From contig NZ_DITB01000074.1 of NCBI RefSeq assembly GCF_002422095.1, forward strand, positions 1 to 37,577: a DNA stretch of 37,577 nucleotides, written 5' to 3'. Under the pieces are notes generated by a model. That model searched no databases. It saw only the letters and a list, made by a program, of their open reading frames with translations, and had not been told where the DNA came from. Positions 1 to 7,904 of the stretch are shown here, in pieces; the first letter of the stretch is position 1; the number at the start of each line of letters is the position of its first letter. The translations under genes were made by a program, and so were the position numbers. The stretch is from Flavobacterium sp. UBA6195 (GTDB lineage Bacteria; Bacteroidota; Bacteroidia; Flavobacteriales; Flavobacteriaceae).

Positions 1-308
1 GAACCATCTGAATTAATTACTAATAGTAGTCCATTTGTGTTTCCAGCAAAAGTTTTGTTGGTAGATTGTGAATGATGAATTGTAGTGATAGATTCAGGCT
101 TAAAACCATTAATTGAATTAAAAATTTTTAAATCGCTAGATGTAGTTGCTTTTGAGAAAACTGCATTTTGAGTTGCTGCAAACACCGAATTTGAAGCCGC
201 CTCAACATCAACTATTTCATTATAGGAAAAATAACCTTTCCACAACTGATTATTTTGTTGCGCAAAAAATAATTGAGAAATAAAGAATAAAACAATAGCT
301 TTTTTCAT
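1..308 (-). CDS. porZ: PorZ-like type IX secretion protein, N-terminal part (runs off the window)
   Basis: Only the first 102 codons are present; the gene continues beyond base 1. The product begins MKKAIVLFFISQLFFAQ, a Sec signal peptide with a typical Bacteroidetes cleavage before Q. It is followed by WKGYFSYNEI and short repeated strands with NAVFSK and NGLLLVIN, as at the start of the two beta-propeller domains of PorZ. PorZ is a surface component of the type IX secretion system, part of the attachment complex that processes sorting-domain cargo. The assignment rests on remembered similarity of this N-terminus. Other two-component-regulator-type propellers begin in a related way. Two -7 boxes read leftward lie just upstream (324-331 and 335-342), and no matching TTG is visible. 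Confidence 0.7.
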   Translation of the reverse strand, partial: MKKAIVLFFISQLFFAQQNNQLWKGYFSYNEIVDVEAASNSVFAATQNAVFSKATTSSDLKIFNSINGFKPESITTIHHSQSTNKTFAGNTNGLLLVINSDG

Positions 309-375
309 TGAAAGTATTTAATACAAATATACTACAAACGTAATTAATTTTAATTTTAATATAAATTTGAAAAGA

Positions 376-409
376 AAAAAGCTCTTTTAGTTTCCTAAAA
401 GAGCTTTTT
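376..409 (-). terminator. Rho-independent terminator after glutamate dehydrogenase
   Basis: A 15-bp perfect stem (376-390 with 395-409) with a four-base loop (391-394) is followed on the minus strand by a T-rich tract. It lies 18 bases past the gdhA stop codon. Confidence 0.85.
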
Positions 410-427
410 ATATTTTAAAAAATATTT

Positions 428-1771
428 TTAAACTACTCCTTGAGCTAACATAGCATCTGCTACTTTAACGAAACCAGCAATATTGGCTCCTTTAACATAG
501 TTCACATAACCATCTGCTTCAGTACCATATTTTTTACACTGACCATGAATTCCTGTCATGATGTCTTTTAAACGAGCATCTACTTCTTCACTAGTCCAAT
601 TTAAACGAATAGAGTTTTGTGTCATCTCTAAACCAGAAGCTGCAACCCCACCAGCATTTGCTGCTTTTCCGGGAGCAAACAACACTTTTGCATCTAAGAA
701 TTGTTTGATAGCTTCTAAAGTACAAGGCATATTAGCCGCTTCAGTAACACACATTACTCCATTAGCAATTAATTTTTTAGCATCTTCTTCGTTTAATTCA
801 TTTTGTGTAGCACAAGGAATTGCAACATCTACTTTAGCTTCCCATGGACTTTTTCCTTTGTGAAAAACAGCTGAAGGGAATTTTTCTGCATAAGCCTCAG
901 CTCTGTTATCACCACTTGCTCTCATTTCTAACATGAAATCGATTTTCTCTCCAGAAATTCCATCAGCATCATATATGTAACCATCAGGACCAGAAATTGT
1001 TAACAATTTACCTCCTAATTCATTTACCTTTAACGCCACACCCCATGCTACATTTCCAAAACCTGAGATGGCAACTGTTTTTCCTTCAATAGATTCTCCT
1101 CTAGTTTTCAACATTTGTTGTGTGAAATAAACAACTCCATAACCTGTTGCTTCTGGTCGAATTAATGATCCTCCGTAAGCTAAACCTTTTCCAGTTAAAA
1201 CCCCAGTAAATTCATTTCTAATTCTTTTGTATTGACCAAACATGTATCCAATTTCTCTTGCTCCAACACCAATATCACCAGCAGGAACGTCTAAATCAGG
1301 TCCAATATGACGACATAATTCTGTCATAAATGATTGGCAAAAACGCATAATTTCAGCATCTGATTTTCCTTGTGGGTCAAAATCTGAACCCCCTTTACCT
1401 CCACCCATTGGAAGCGTTGTTAAACTATTCTTGAAAACTTGTTCAAAAGCTAAAAATTTAAGTACCGATAAATTTACCGTAGGATGAAAACGAATTCCAC
1501 CTTTATAAGGTCCAATAGCAGAATTCATTTGAATACGAAAACCTCTATTAACTTGAATTTCACCTTTATCATCAACCCAAGGCACTCTAAAAATCACTGA
1601 ACGCTCTGGCTCAGCCATTCTTAAAAGTACATTTTTGCCATCATACTTTTTGTCATTTGCAATAAAAGGCATTACAGTTTCTGCAAATTCTCTAACTGCT
1701 TGTAAAAATTCTGGTTCGTTTGGATTTTTGGCCTCAACAAGCGCCATAAAATCATTGATTTTTTGTTCCAT
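428..1771 (-). CDS. gdhA: NADP-type glutamate dehydrogenase
   Basis: This 447-residue enzyme interconverts 2-oxoglutarate plus ammonium and glutamate in the cytoplasm. The length equals that of the hexameric NADP-dependent bacterial enzyme. The glutamate-binding and catalytic region reads PMGGGKGGSDFDP (121-133) with catalytic Lys126, Lys90 and Lys114 in the substrate pocket, and Asp166 in VPAGDIGVG. The nucleotide-binding domain begins near ISGFGNVAWG at about 235. The gene stands alone, bounded by a hairpin terminator and a 245-base leader shared with a divergent gene. A leftward -7 box (TATATTTG on the minus strand, 1853-1860) lies about 80 bases upstream. No TTG is seen at the expected spacing, so the promoter is tentative. 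NADP rather than NAD preference is inferred from the family and length. Confidence 0.95.
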   Translation of the reverse strand: MEQKINDFMALVEAKNPNEPEFLQAVREFAETVMPFIANDKKYDGKNVLLRMAEPERSVIFRVPWVDDKGEIQVNRGFRIQMNSAIGPYKGGIRFHPTVNLSVLKFLAFEQVFKNSLTTLPMGGGKGGSDFDPQGKSDAEIMRFCQSFMTELCRHIGPDLDVPAGDIGVGAREIGYMFGQYKRIRNEFTGVLTGKGLAYGGSLIRPEATGYGVVYFTQQMLKTRGESIEGKTVAISGFGNVAWGVALKVNELGGKLLTISGPDGYIYDADGISGEKIDFMLEMRASGDNRAEAYAEKFPSAVFHKGKSPWEAKVDVAIPCATQNELNEEDAKKLIANGVMCVTEAANMPCTLEAIKQFLDAKVLFAPGKAANAGGVAASGLEMTQNSIRLNWTSEEVDARLKDIMTGIHGQCKKYGTEADGYVNYVKGANIAGFVKVADAMLAQGVV

Positions 1772-2016
1772 TATACTATAAAACTTTAGATAAACATATC
1801 TATTAAATTAAGACTTTTTCTTAAATTATGAAATTCGCAAAATTTAAGTCGACAAATATACATTTTAAAAATTACTTAGTGAATTTTTAATATAAAATTA
1901 TGATTATGATAATTCGCTTTTTTAACTAAAAGCTTTACTAGAAAGAAAAAACATTCTTTTTTTTCGAAGTGCAGTTTGTTTTTATATATTTGTCCGATAA
2001 TGGAAATTTTTTACCA

Positions 2017-2793
2017 ATGACTAAAAAAATTAAAACCCTACTAATAATGCTTTTAGGAGTTAATTTTCCAATGATGGCGCAATTTGGTTTCTCCCACGAA
2101 GTTGGTGCATTTATTGGCGGCGTGGCTATGCAATCCGATTTTGGAGTAAGACATGATTTTGAAACTAACGCTGGAAATACTGGTTTTGGTGTAGGTTTAG
2201 TCCACTACATGAATTTTGCCTATCGTGCAGAATGTAATTGTTACACGCCTGAAACATATTTTAATGACCACTTTAAGGTTCGTTCTGAATTATCATACAA
2301 CAGTACTCAATTACAACACTTTGGAAAATGGGTTGAAAGAAATTCTATCATAGCAGCTCAATTAAGAGCCATGAAAGGTGAGGCTAAAGTTACTGATGTT
2401 GGTATGCAACTAGAATATTACCCACTAAGTATTAGAGAATTTACAGCTTCAAATGGATCTTGGGCCCCATTCATAGGACTCGGAGCTCATTATTCTTTTT
2501 TTTAAAACGGAACTTACTCTGAACTAGGGCCTCTTGAAACCCCAATATCAACACCTGTAAAATACTATGGCGCAACTTCTTCTGAAGGTGGAAGTACGTG
2601 GTCTGTGGTTTCAAGTGTTGGTACACGATATAAATTAACTGAACTTTCAGATTTATTTGTTGAACTTAGATGGCAATACTATTTTTCTGACTGGGTTGAT
2701 GGTTTAAATCCAGACCCAAAAGTGTATACTGAAAACAAAGCTAACGATTGGAACTTATGGTTTCATTTCGGATACATTTATTATTTAGATTAA
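2017..2793 (+). pseudogene. Outer-membrane/secreted THC0290_0291-family gene interrupted by an in-frame TAA
   Basis: From ATG at 2017 the frame encodes a signal peptide (MTKKIKTLLIMLLGVNFPMMA) and a mature part starting QFGFSHEVG. It includes VHYMNFAYRAECNCY and QLEYYPLSIREF, and ends in a TAA at 2503-2505. The same frame continues without shift: NGTYSELGPLETPIS, then VGTRYKLTELSDL and RWQYYFSDWVDGLNP, to a second stop at 2791-2793 (FGYIYYLD). Both halves match my memory of one protein of about 255 residues found in flavobacteria (the THC0290_0291 family, function unknown). One nonsense change therefore splits a single gene. It follows a run of eight T, but the frame is unchanged, so a simple run-length error does not explain it. 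I chose 2017 rather than an in-frame ATG at 1969 because a signal peptide starts there and a -7 box (TATATTTG, 1985-1992) lies between them. Confidence 0.8.
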
Positions 2794-2810
2794 TAAATAC
2801 TACAACATTA

Positions 2811-2843
2811 AAAAAACCGATTCAAAAATTGAATCGGTTTTTT
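2811..2843. terminator. Bidirectional rho-independent terminator
   Basis: A perfect 15-bp stem (2811-2825 with 2829-2843) around a three-base loop has A-run and T-run flanks. It serves the converging genes on both sides (ends at 2793 and 2861). Confidence 0.9.
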
Positions 2844-2860
2844 ATTTTTTATTGTTTTTA

Positions 2861-4003
2861 TTATTTAAAAGCTTGTTCTAAATCTACTAATAAATCTTCG
2901 ATATCCTCAATTCCTACGCTCAAGCGAACTAAGTCATCTGAAATACCTACTTCTTTTCTCTTATCCTCTGGGATAGAAGCGTGCGTCATTAATGCTGGAT
3001 GATTCGCTAACGATTCCACTCCACCTAACGATTCTGCTAAAGTGAATACTTTTAGGTTTTCTAAGAACTTGATCGCATCTTCTTTTTTACCTGATTTGAA
3101 AGTAAAGGTTACCATTCCTCCAAAACCGCTCATTTGCTTTTTAGCAATTTCATGAAATGGATGTGAAGCTAGTCCTGGATAATACACTCTTTCCACTAAA
3201 GGATGATTGTTCAAATATTCCGCAACTTTTTCACCGTTTTCACAATGACGTTGTACACGTAGATGCAACGTTTTGATTCCTCTTAAAACCAAGAAGGAAT
3301 CCATTGGTCCTAATGTTGCCCCTGTTGCGAATTGTTTGAAATGTAATTCTTCACCTAATGCTTTATCTTTAATAATCAAAGCTCCTGCAATTACATCGGA
3401 ATGACCTCCTAAATATTTTGTTGCCGAATGCATTACAATATCCGCACCTAAATCTAATGGTTTTTGTAAATATGGTGTAGCGAAGGTATTATCAACAGCA
3501 AATAAAATATTGTGCTTTTTTGTGATTTGAGCAATCGCAGCAATATCCGCTAATTTCATTAAAGGATTTGTTGGTGTTTCCACCCAAACCAATTTCGTGT
3601 TTTCATTGATTAACGATTGGAATTTCTCCAAATCATTCATATCCACAAAATGAAATTTGATACCACTATCTTTATATAATCTTGTGAATAAACGGTACGT
3701 TCCGCCGTATAAATCGTCCATAGCGATGATTTCGTCACCAGCTTTAAACATACGTAACAAACAATCGGTTGCTGCTAATCCGGAAGAAAAAGCTAAACCT
3801 CTTGCTCCGTTTTCGATACTTGCCAAAGCGTCTTCTAAAGCCGTTCTTGTTGGATTTGCTGCTCTACTGTATTCATAATCACCAACTGGTTTCCCAGGAC
3901 TTGATTGAACATAAGTAGAAGTTTGAAATACCGGAGGCATTACTGCTCCCGTTACTTTTTCATGATGTTGCCCACCATGTATCGTTTTTGTATTGAATTT
4001 CAT
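2861..4003 (-). CDS. metB: Cystathionine gamma-synthase / gamma-lyase (PLP, Cys/Met family)
   Basis: This 380-residue PLP enzyme of the Cys/Met metabolism family acts in methionine/cysteine interconversion in the cytoplasm. Landmarks: YEYSRAANPTR (43-53), whose Tyr and Arg contact PLP phosphate in a neighbouring subunit; DDLYGGTYRLF around 96-106 with the stacking Tyr99; VDNTFATPYLQ around 170-180; and the PLP lysine in SATKYLGGHSDV (Lys196). Length is typical. Sequence alone does not separate synthase (O-succinyl/acetyl-homoserine plus cysteine) from lyase (cystathionine to cysteine), so the symbol is provisional. A leftward -7 box (TACCTTTG, 4020-4027) lies just before the start. It converges on the broken gene at 2017-2793 through a shared terminator. 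Confidence 0.88.
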   Translation of the reverse strand: MKFNTKTIHGGQHHEKVTGAVMPPVFQTSTYVQSSPGKPVGDYEYSRAANPTRTALEDALASIENGARGLAFSSGLAATDCLLRMFKAGDEIIAMDDLYGGTYRLFTRLYKDSGIKFHFVDMNDLEKFQSLINENTKLVWVETPTNPLMKLADIAAIAQITKKHNILFAVDNTFATPYLQKPLDLGADIVMHSATKYLGGHSDVIAGALIIKDKALGEELHFKQFATGATLGPMDSFLVLRGIKTLHLRVQRHCENGEKVAEYLNNHPLVERVYYPGLASHPFHEIAKKQMSGFGGMVTFTFKSGKKEDAIKFLENLKVFTLAESLGGVESLANHPALMTHASIPEDKRKEVGISDDLVRLSVGIEDIEDLLVDLEQAFK

Positions 4004-4071
4004 TTTTTAAAAATTTTTACAAAGGTAAATAAAAGTTGTTTGATGCTGCTTTTCGAATCGTTAACAATTCA

Positions 4072-4527
4072 CTAAATATGCTTTTTAATCGACATCATAA
4101 TTCCTAAATGAATTCCTTCGTGATAATTGTTAAATTCCATCGCTTCTTTCCAAGTTCCTAAATGAAATCCCGTTTTGGTTTGATACGGATGAAATTCTTT
4201 GAAAATTCCAGCTTTAAAATCAGCTTTCGTTTTTTCAACCATTTCTAATAGTAATTTCTTGATTTCATCAACTTCAGCTTGCGTAGTTTTCCCATCTGGA
4301 CGCGAACCATTTTGATATTTCTCAAAAAGCGAATCCGAAATATGCATTGGCAAACCTGATAAAGCGTAAACCAATTTCTGTTGGGAAACAACTACGTGTC
4401 CCAAATTCCAAATCAAATTATTGCTCATTCCTGCTGGAATTGTATTCAATTGTTCCAACGAATAATTATCTAAGAAATTCTTGTATAATCCGCGGCTGGT
4501 TTCCCAAATTCTAAAAGTTGCGTCCAT
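4072..4527 (-). CDS. DinB-like four-helix metal-binding protein
   Basis: This 151-residue protein has the DinB/YfiT-like pattern: a first metal-ligand His in WNLGHVVVSQQ (His44) and a pair near the end in NNYHEGIHLGIM (His136 and His140). The three histidines normally bind one divalent metal inside a four-helix bundle. Proteins of this family serve as thiol-dependent S-transferases or damage-induced proteins, and the substrate cannot be told from sequence. It begins 79 bases from the divergent ArsC-like gene, so they may share a control region. No clear promoter is seen for it. Confidence 0.8.
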   Translation of the reverse strand: MDATFRIWETSRGLYKNFLDNYSLEQLNTIPAGMSNNLIWNLGHVVVSQQKLVYALSGLPMHISDSLFEKYQNGSRPDGKTTQAEVDEIKKLLLEMVEKTKADFKAGIFKEFHPYQTKTGFHLGTWKEAMEFNNYHEGIHLGIMMSIKKHI

Positions 4528-4606
4528 GTCTAATTTTTTTATAAAATTACTGATTTTTAGAATTCAAAAGGCTGTATTTTTGCATCAGAAATTGAAAAAC
4601 ATCAAA

Positions 4607-4957
4607 ATGAACAAAATATACTATTTGGCTTCGTGTGATACGTGTCGAAAAATCATCAAATCGTTACCCAATTCTGATAAATTGACGTTTATCGATATTC
4701 GTCAAAATCCAATTTCGGAAAGCGATTTAGAAGAAATGTACCAACTTTCGGGAAGTTACGAAGCGCTTTTCAGTAAAAAAGCACAATTGTATAAATCATT
4801 AGGTTTAAAAGATAAAAATCTAACGGAAGCCGATTTCAAAAAATATCTTTTAGAACATTACACGTTTTTAAGTCGCCCAGTTTTTATTATCGATGGGAAG
4901 ATTTACATTGGAAATAGTCCAAAAAACATTCACGAAGTAATTACTGTTTTAAGCTAA
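4607..4957 (+). CDS. ArsC/Spx-family thioredoxin-fold protein
   Basis: This 116-residue protein starts MNKIYYLASCDTCRKI, giving a CxxC at Cys10 and Cys13 in a thioredoxin fold, with conserved RPVFIIDGKIYIGNSP near the end. This is the arsenate reductase/Spx family. The CxxC resembles Spx-like and YffB-like members more than the single-Cys glutaredoxin-dependent arsenate reductase, so arsenate reduction is not assured. The start at 4607 fits the conserved N-terminus and an A-rich leader; an upstream in-frame extension (from 4481) overlaps the divergent gene and is not convincing. A -7 box (TATTTTTG) lies at 4575-4582. The stop codon overlaps the ATG of the next gene by one base, indicating co-translation. 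Confidence 0.8.
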   Translation: MNKIYYLASCDTCRKIIKSLPNSDKLTFIDIRQNPISESDLEEMYQLSGSYEALFSKKAQLYKSLGLKDKNLTEADFKKYLLEHYTFLSRPVFIIDGKIYIGNSPKNIHEVITVLS

Positions 4958-5844
4958 TGTCAAAAAGAAGTTGGGCACTAGTTGCCGCTACCTTAGTTTC
5001 CATTATTTACGGCGTAACTTTTACGATTGCTAAAGATGTTATGCCAAAATATGTCGATGCTTTCGGGTTTATCGTAATGCGTGTTGGTGGTTCGGTTTTG
5101 TTATTTTGGTTGATTTCCTTTTTTGGACCCAAAGAAAAAATCGCTAAAGAAGATTTTCCTCGAATTATTGCGGCAGCGTTCTTCGGAGTTGCTTTTAATA
5201 TGCTGACTTTTTTCAAAGGATTGAGCTACACCTCGCCCATTATGGGAGCCGTTTTAATGGTTACCACACCTATGATTGTCCTAGTTTTATCCGCTTTCAT
5301 CATGAAAGAACGAATGGAAAACCGAAAAGTTTTAGGAATCATTTTAGGATTAGCCGGAACGATAACGTTGATTCTTTACGGAAAATCATTGGTAAACGCA
5401 ACAAACGCATCTTTAGGAAATTTATTGGTTTTTGTAAATGCCGTTTCCTACGGATTTTACCTCATCATCGTGAAAAAATTAATGGATAAATACAACGCCT
5501 TCACCTTCGTGAAATGGATTTATACGTTTGGTTTTTTGATGGTGTTGCCTTTTGGTTGGGGCGAATTTCAAGCTATAGATTTCGCTAATTTGCCAACAGA
5601 TATCAGCTGGAAAATTGGTTTTGTAGTCGTATTTTCGACTTTCTTAACCTATTTGCTGAATTTAGTTTCCATGCGAGAACTAAAACCTACAACCGTTGCG
5701 GTTTTCATCTATTTACAACCCCTTTTCGCTACTATTTTCGCCGTTAGTTTAGGAAAAGACGATTTAAGTTTAGTGAAATTAATTTCGGCTGTATTGATAT
5801 TTGTCGGAGTTTATTTGGTTACCCAAAAGAAATCTACTTCCTAA
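4957..5844 (+). CDS. DMT-superfamily permease (two EamA domains)
   Basis: This 295-residue inner-membrane protein has about ten hydrophobic segments in two halves (roughly 5-140 and 150-290), each an EamA repeat. SYTSPIMGAVLMVTTP lies in the first half and LKPTTVAVFIYLQPLFATIFA in the second. The family exports small metabolites such as amino acids or nucleosides, and the substrate is not predictable here. The ATG overlaps the TAA of the ArsC-like gene by one base, so the two form one transcript. A TGAACACT repeat array begins 11 bases past the stop. Confidence 0.88.
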   Translation: MSKRSWALVAATLVSIIYGVTFTIAKDVMPKYVDAFGFIVMRVGGSVLLFWLISFFGPKEKIAKEDFPRIIAAAFFGVAFNMLTFFKGLSYTSPIMGAVLMVTTPMIVLVLSAFIMKERMENRKVLGIILGLAGTITLILYGKSLVNATNASLGNLLVFVNAVSYGFYLIIVKKLMDKYNAFTFVKWIYTFGFLMVLPFGWGEFQAIDFANLPTDISWKIGFVVVFSTFLTYLLNLVSMRELKPTTVAVFIYLQPLFATIFAVSLGKDDLSLVKLISAVLIFVGVYLVTQKKSTS

Positions 5845-5855
5845 TTAGAATTCCA

Positions 5856-5892
5856 ATACTGAACACTAAAAACTGAACACTGAACACTTTTT
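5856..5892. repeat. TGAACACT-family intergenic repeat array
   Basis: Three copies of CTGAACACT/TGAACACT are separated by short spacers, between the DMT permease and yicC. The 30-base core (5859-5888) matches a second array at 19078-19107 at 27 of 30 positions. It ends immediately before the -7 box of yicC (TATCTTTG, 5895-5902). Confidence 0.75.
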
Positions 5893-5920
5893 CTTATCTT
5901 TGAAGACATTTTTATAACGT

Positions 5921-6781
5921 ATGATACACTCCATGACGGGTTTTGGGAAAGCATCTTTGCAATTACCAACCAAAAAAATTACCGTAGAAATCAAATCGCT
6001 AAACAGTAAAGGTTTAGACTTAAATACGCGAATGCCATCGGTTTTTCGTGAAATGGAATTGGGTTTACGCAATCAAATTTCGCAACGTTTAGAGCGTGGA
6101 AAGGTTGATTTTTCATTATATGTAGAAGTAACTGGCGAAGAAACGACTTCTAAAATCAATGTCCCGATTGTTAAAGGGTACATTAACCAAATGAAAGCTG
6201 TAATTCCAACTGCAGATGAAACAGAATTAATGAAAATGGCGGTTCGTATGCCTGATGCATTAAAAACAGAGCGCGACGAAATCGATGAAAACGAATGGAA
6301 ACAAATCCAAACCGTGATTGATGAAGCATTGGAAAATATTGCTAATTTTAGGAAAGACGAAGGCGCTTCACTGGAAAAAGAATTCCAATTGCGCATCGCA
6401 AACATCAACAATTTAATGAACGAAGCCGTTTCTTACGATGCCGAACGCATTGAAACCGTAAAAACACGTTTACGTACTGCTTTAGATGAATTAAAAATCA
6501 ATGTAGATGAAAATCGTTTCGAACAAGAATTGATTTTTTATCTAGAAAAATACGACATTACTGAAGAAAAAGTGCGTTTGGGCAACCATTTGAACTATTT
6601 CTTAGAAACTTTAAACGGAACAGAAGCTAACGGAAGAAAATTAGGTTTCATCACGCAAGAAATGGGAAGAGAAATCAACACCATGGGTTCAAAATCGAAT
6701 CATACCGAAATGCAAAAATTGGTGGTGATGATGAAAGATGAATTGGAAAAGATTAAGGAGCAAGTTTTGAATGTTCTTTAA
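5921..6781 (+). CDS. yicC: YicC-family endoribonuclease
   Basis: This 286-residue protein begins MIHSMTGFGKA, the family signature. The C-terminal DUF1732 part has GRKLGFITQEMGREINTMGSK (about 239-258) and a final helix LVVMMKDELEKIKEQVLNVL. YicC proteins are reported as endoribonucleases that affect small RNAs and stress survival. It heads a run with gmk and nadD, a common arrangement in Bacteroidetes, here split by an extra four-helix-bundle gene. A -7 box TATCTTTG at 5895-5902 sits 18 bases before the start. Confidence 0.92.
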   Translation: MIHSMTGFGKASLQLPTKKITVEIKSLNSKGLDLNTRMPSVFREMELGLRNQISQRLERGKVDFSLYVEVTGEETTSKINVPIVKGYINQMKAVIPTADETELMKMAVRMPDALKTERDEIDENEWKQIQTVIDEALENIANFRKDEGASLEKEFQLRIANINNLMNEAVSYDAERIETVKTRLRTALDELKINVDENRFEQELIFYLEKYDITEEKVRLGNHLNYFLETLNGTEANGRKLGFITQEMGREINTMGSKSNHTEMQKLVVMMKDELEKIKEQVLNVL

Positions 6782-6784
6782 TTT

Positions 6785-6816
6785 TAGTGAAAAGTGACAA
6801 GTGAATAGTAAAAAGC
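6785..6816 (+). repeat. Left arm of TAGTGA-family inverted repeat
   Basis: This 32-base arm starts three bases after the yicC stop. Its reverse complement recurs at 7186-7217 with 25 of 32 positions matching, so the two enclose the four-helix-bundle gene. It also matches the arm at 27009-27040 (reverse strand) at 27 of 32 positions. Confidence 0.8.
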
Positions 6817-6822
6817 CAAAAA

Positions 6823-7185
6823 ATGAGTAGTATAAGTTCATATAAAGATTTATTAATTTGGAAAAAAGGAATAGTTCTGGTAGTAAAAGTTTATCAATTA
6901 ACCAAAGCATTTCCAACGGAAGAATTATACGCTCTAACAAGTCAAATTAAAAGAGCTTCCGTTTCAATTCCTTCTAACATAGCAGAAGGTTATGGAAGAA
7001 ACACCGACAAATCTTTTAGCCATTTTATAGATATCTCAAGAGGTTCTCTATGCGAACTAGAAACTCAATTAATCATAGCAAAAGAATTAGGTTTTATTGT
7101 TAATTTTGAATTGTATAATGAAATTTTAGAACTTATTATAGAAGAATCTAAAATGATAAATGCCTTTTCTAAATCACTTAAATAA
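6823..7185 (+). CDS. Four-helix-bundle protein (S23/IVS type)
   Basis: This 120-residue protein belongs to the four-helix-bundle family first found in 23S rRNA intervening sequences. Signatures: YKDLLIWKKG (7-16), LTSQIKRASVSIPSNIAEGYGR (38-59) and SFSHFIDISRGSLCELETQL (64-83). Its molecular role is not established; basic surface helices suggest nucleic-acid or ribosome contact. It interrupts the common order yicC-gmk and is enclosed by 32-base inverted arms, one ending six bases before the ATG and the other starting directly after the TAA. This gives the look of an inserted cassette. No rRNA is present here. Confidence 0.88.
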   Translation: MSSISSYKDLLIWKKGIVLVVKVYQLTKAFPTEELYALTSQIKRASVSIPSNIAEGYGRNTDKSFSHFIDISRGSLCELETQLIIAKELGFIVNFELYNEILELIIEESKMINAFSKSLK

Positions 7186-7217
7186 GCTTTTCACTTATCA
7201 CTAATTACTTATCACTA
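7186..7217 (-). repeat. Right arm of TAGTGA-family inverted repeat
   Basis: This arm starts directly after the stop codon of the four-helix-bundle gene. Its reverse complement pairs with 6785-6816 at 25 of 32 positions. It ends 17 bases before the gmk start. Confidence 0.8.
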
Positions 7218-7234
7218 GAAAATAACACAACACA

Positions 7235-7807
7235 ATGACCAAAGGAAAATTATTAGTATTCTCTGCGCCATCAGGTTCAGGAAAAACCACTATAGTACGA
7301 CATTTATTAGCCCAACCCGATTTGAATTTAGAATTTTCGATTTCGTGTACTACTCGTGCGCCTCGTGGCGAAGAAGTAGATGGAAAAGATTATTATTTCA
7401 TCTCATGGGATGAATTCAAAAAGCACATTAAAGCAGAAGATTTCGTAGAATGGGAAGAAGTCTATACTGATAATTTCTACGGCACTTTAAAAACCGAAGT
7501 AGAACGCATCTGGGCTTTAGGAAAACACGTGATTTTTGACATTGATGTAGCGGGCGGATTGCGTATTAAAAGCAAATTTCCGAACGAAACCTTAGCTGTT
7601 TTTGTAAAACCACCAAGCGTTGACGAATTAAAACGCCGCTTAAAACAACGTTCCACAGAAAGCGAAGACAAAATCAATATGCGTATCGCAAAAGCGTCTG
7701 TAGAATTAGCAACTGCACCACAATTTGACACCATCATCAAAAATTATGATTTAGATGTGGCAAAAGAAGAAGCGTATCAATTGGTAAAGGATTTTATTAG
7801 TAAATAA
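7235..7807 (+). CDS. gmk: Guanylate kinase
   Basis: This 190-residue enzyme phosphorylates GMP to GDP with ATP in the cytoplasm. The P-loop reads APSGSGKT (11-18). The GMP-binding region has SCTTRAPRGEEVDGKDYYF, then FVEWEEVYTDNFYGT. The lid has LKRRLKQRSTES. Length is typical. It follows the four-helix-bundle gene after 49 bases and precedes nadD across a repeat, probably in one transcript. Confidence 0.97.
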   Translation: MTKGKLLVFSAPSGSGKTTIVRHLLAQPDLNLEFSISCTTRAPRGEEVDGKDYYFISWDEFKKHIKAEDFVEWEEVYTDNFYGTLKTEVERIWALGKHVIFDIDVAGGLRIKSKFPNETLAVFVKPPSVDELKRRLKQRSTESEDKINMRIAKASVELATAPQFDTIIKNYDLDVAKEEAYQLVKDFISK

Positions 7808-7813
7808 AAGTAT

Positions 7814-7895
7814 AGCACAAAGTCTCACTAAGTTATGCACCAAGTAGCACAAAAAACTTCGTGAAACTCTGTGAAAAACTTCGTGAAACTCTGTG
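7814..7895. repeat. Intergenic repeat: inverted arm plus two exact 22-bp tandem units
   Basis: A 22-base unit beginning AAAAACTTCGTGAAAC occurs twice in direct tandem (7852-7873 and 7874-7895). An inverted, diverged copy lies at 7814-7834 (CACAAAGTCTCACTAAGTT against AACTTCGTGAAACTCTGTG). The array fills the gmk-nadD spacer and ends 9 bases before the nadD ATG. Confidence 0.8.
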
Positions 7896-7904
7896 AAACA
7901 AAAA

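Noticed and set aside
1969..2016. In-frame upstream start (ATG at 1969) for the broken outer-membrane/secreted gene
   Set aside because: A -7 box lies between it and the ATG at 2017, and a proper signal peptide begins only at 2017.
2495..2505. Frameshift at the run of eight T in the 2017 gene
   Set aside because: The downstream homologous part stays in the same frame, so a single insertion or deletion cannot be the cause.
4481..4606. Longer N-terminus for the ArsC-like protein
   Set aside because: It overlaps the divergent DinB gene, and the conserved family start is at 4607.
6823..7185. An rRNA intervening sequence
   Set aside because: The family name suggests it, but no rRNA sequence lies on either side.
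7186..7217. CRISPR-like array
   Set aside because: Repeat words are short, diverged and without unique spacers of constant length; no cas gene is present.
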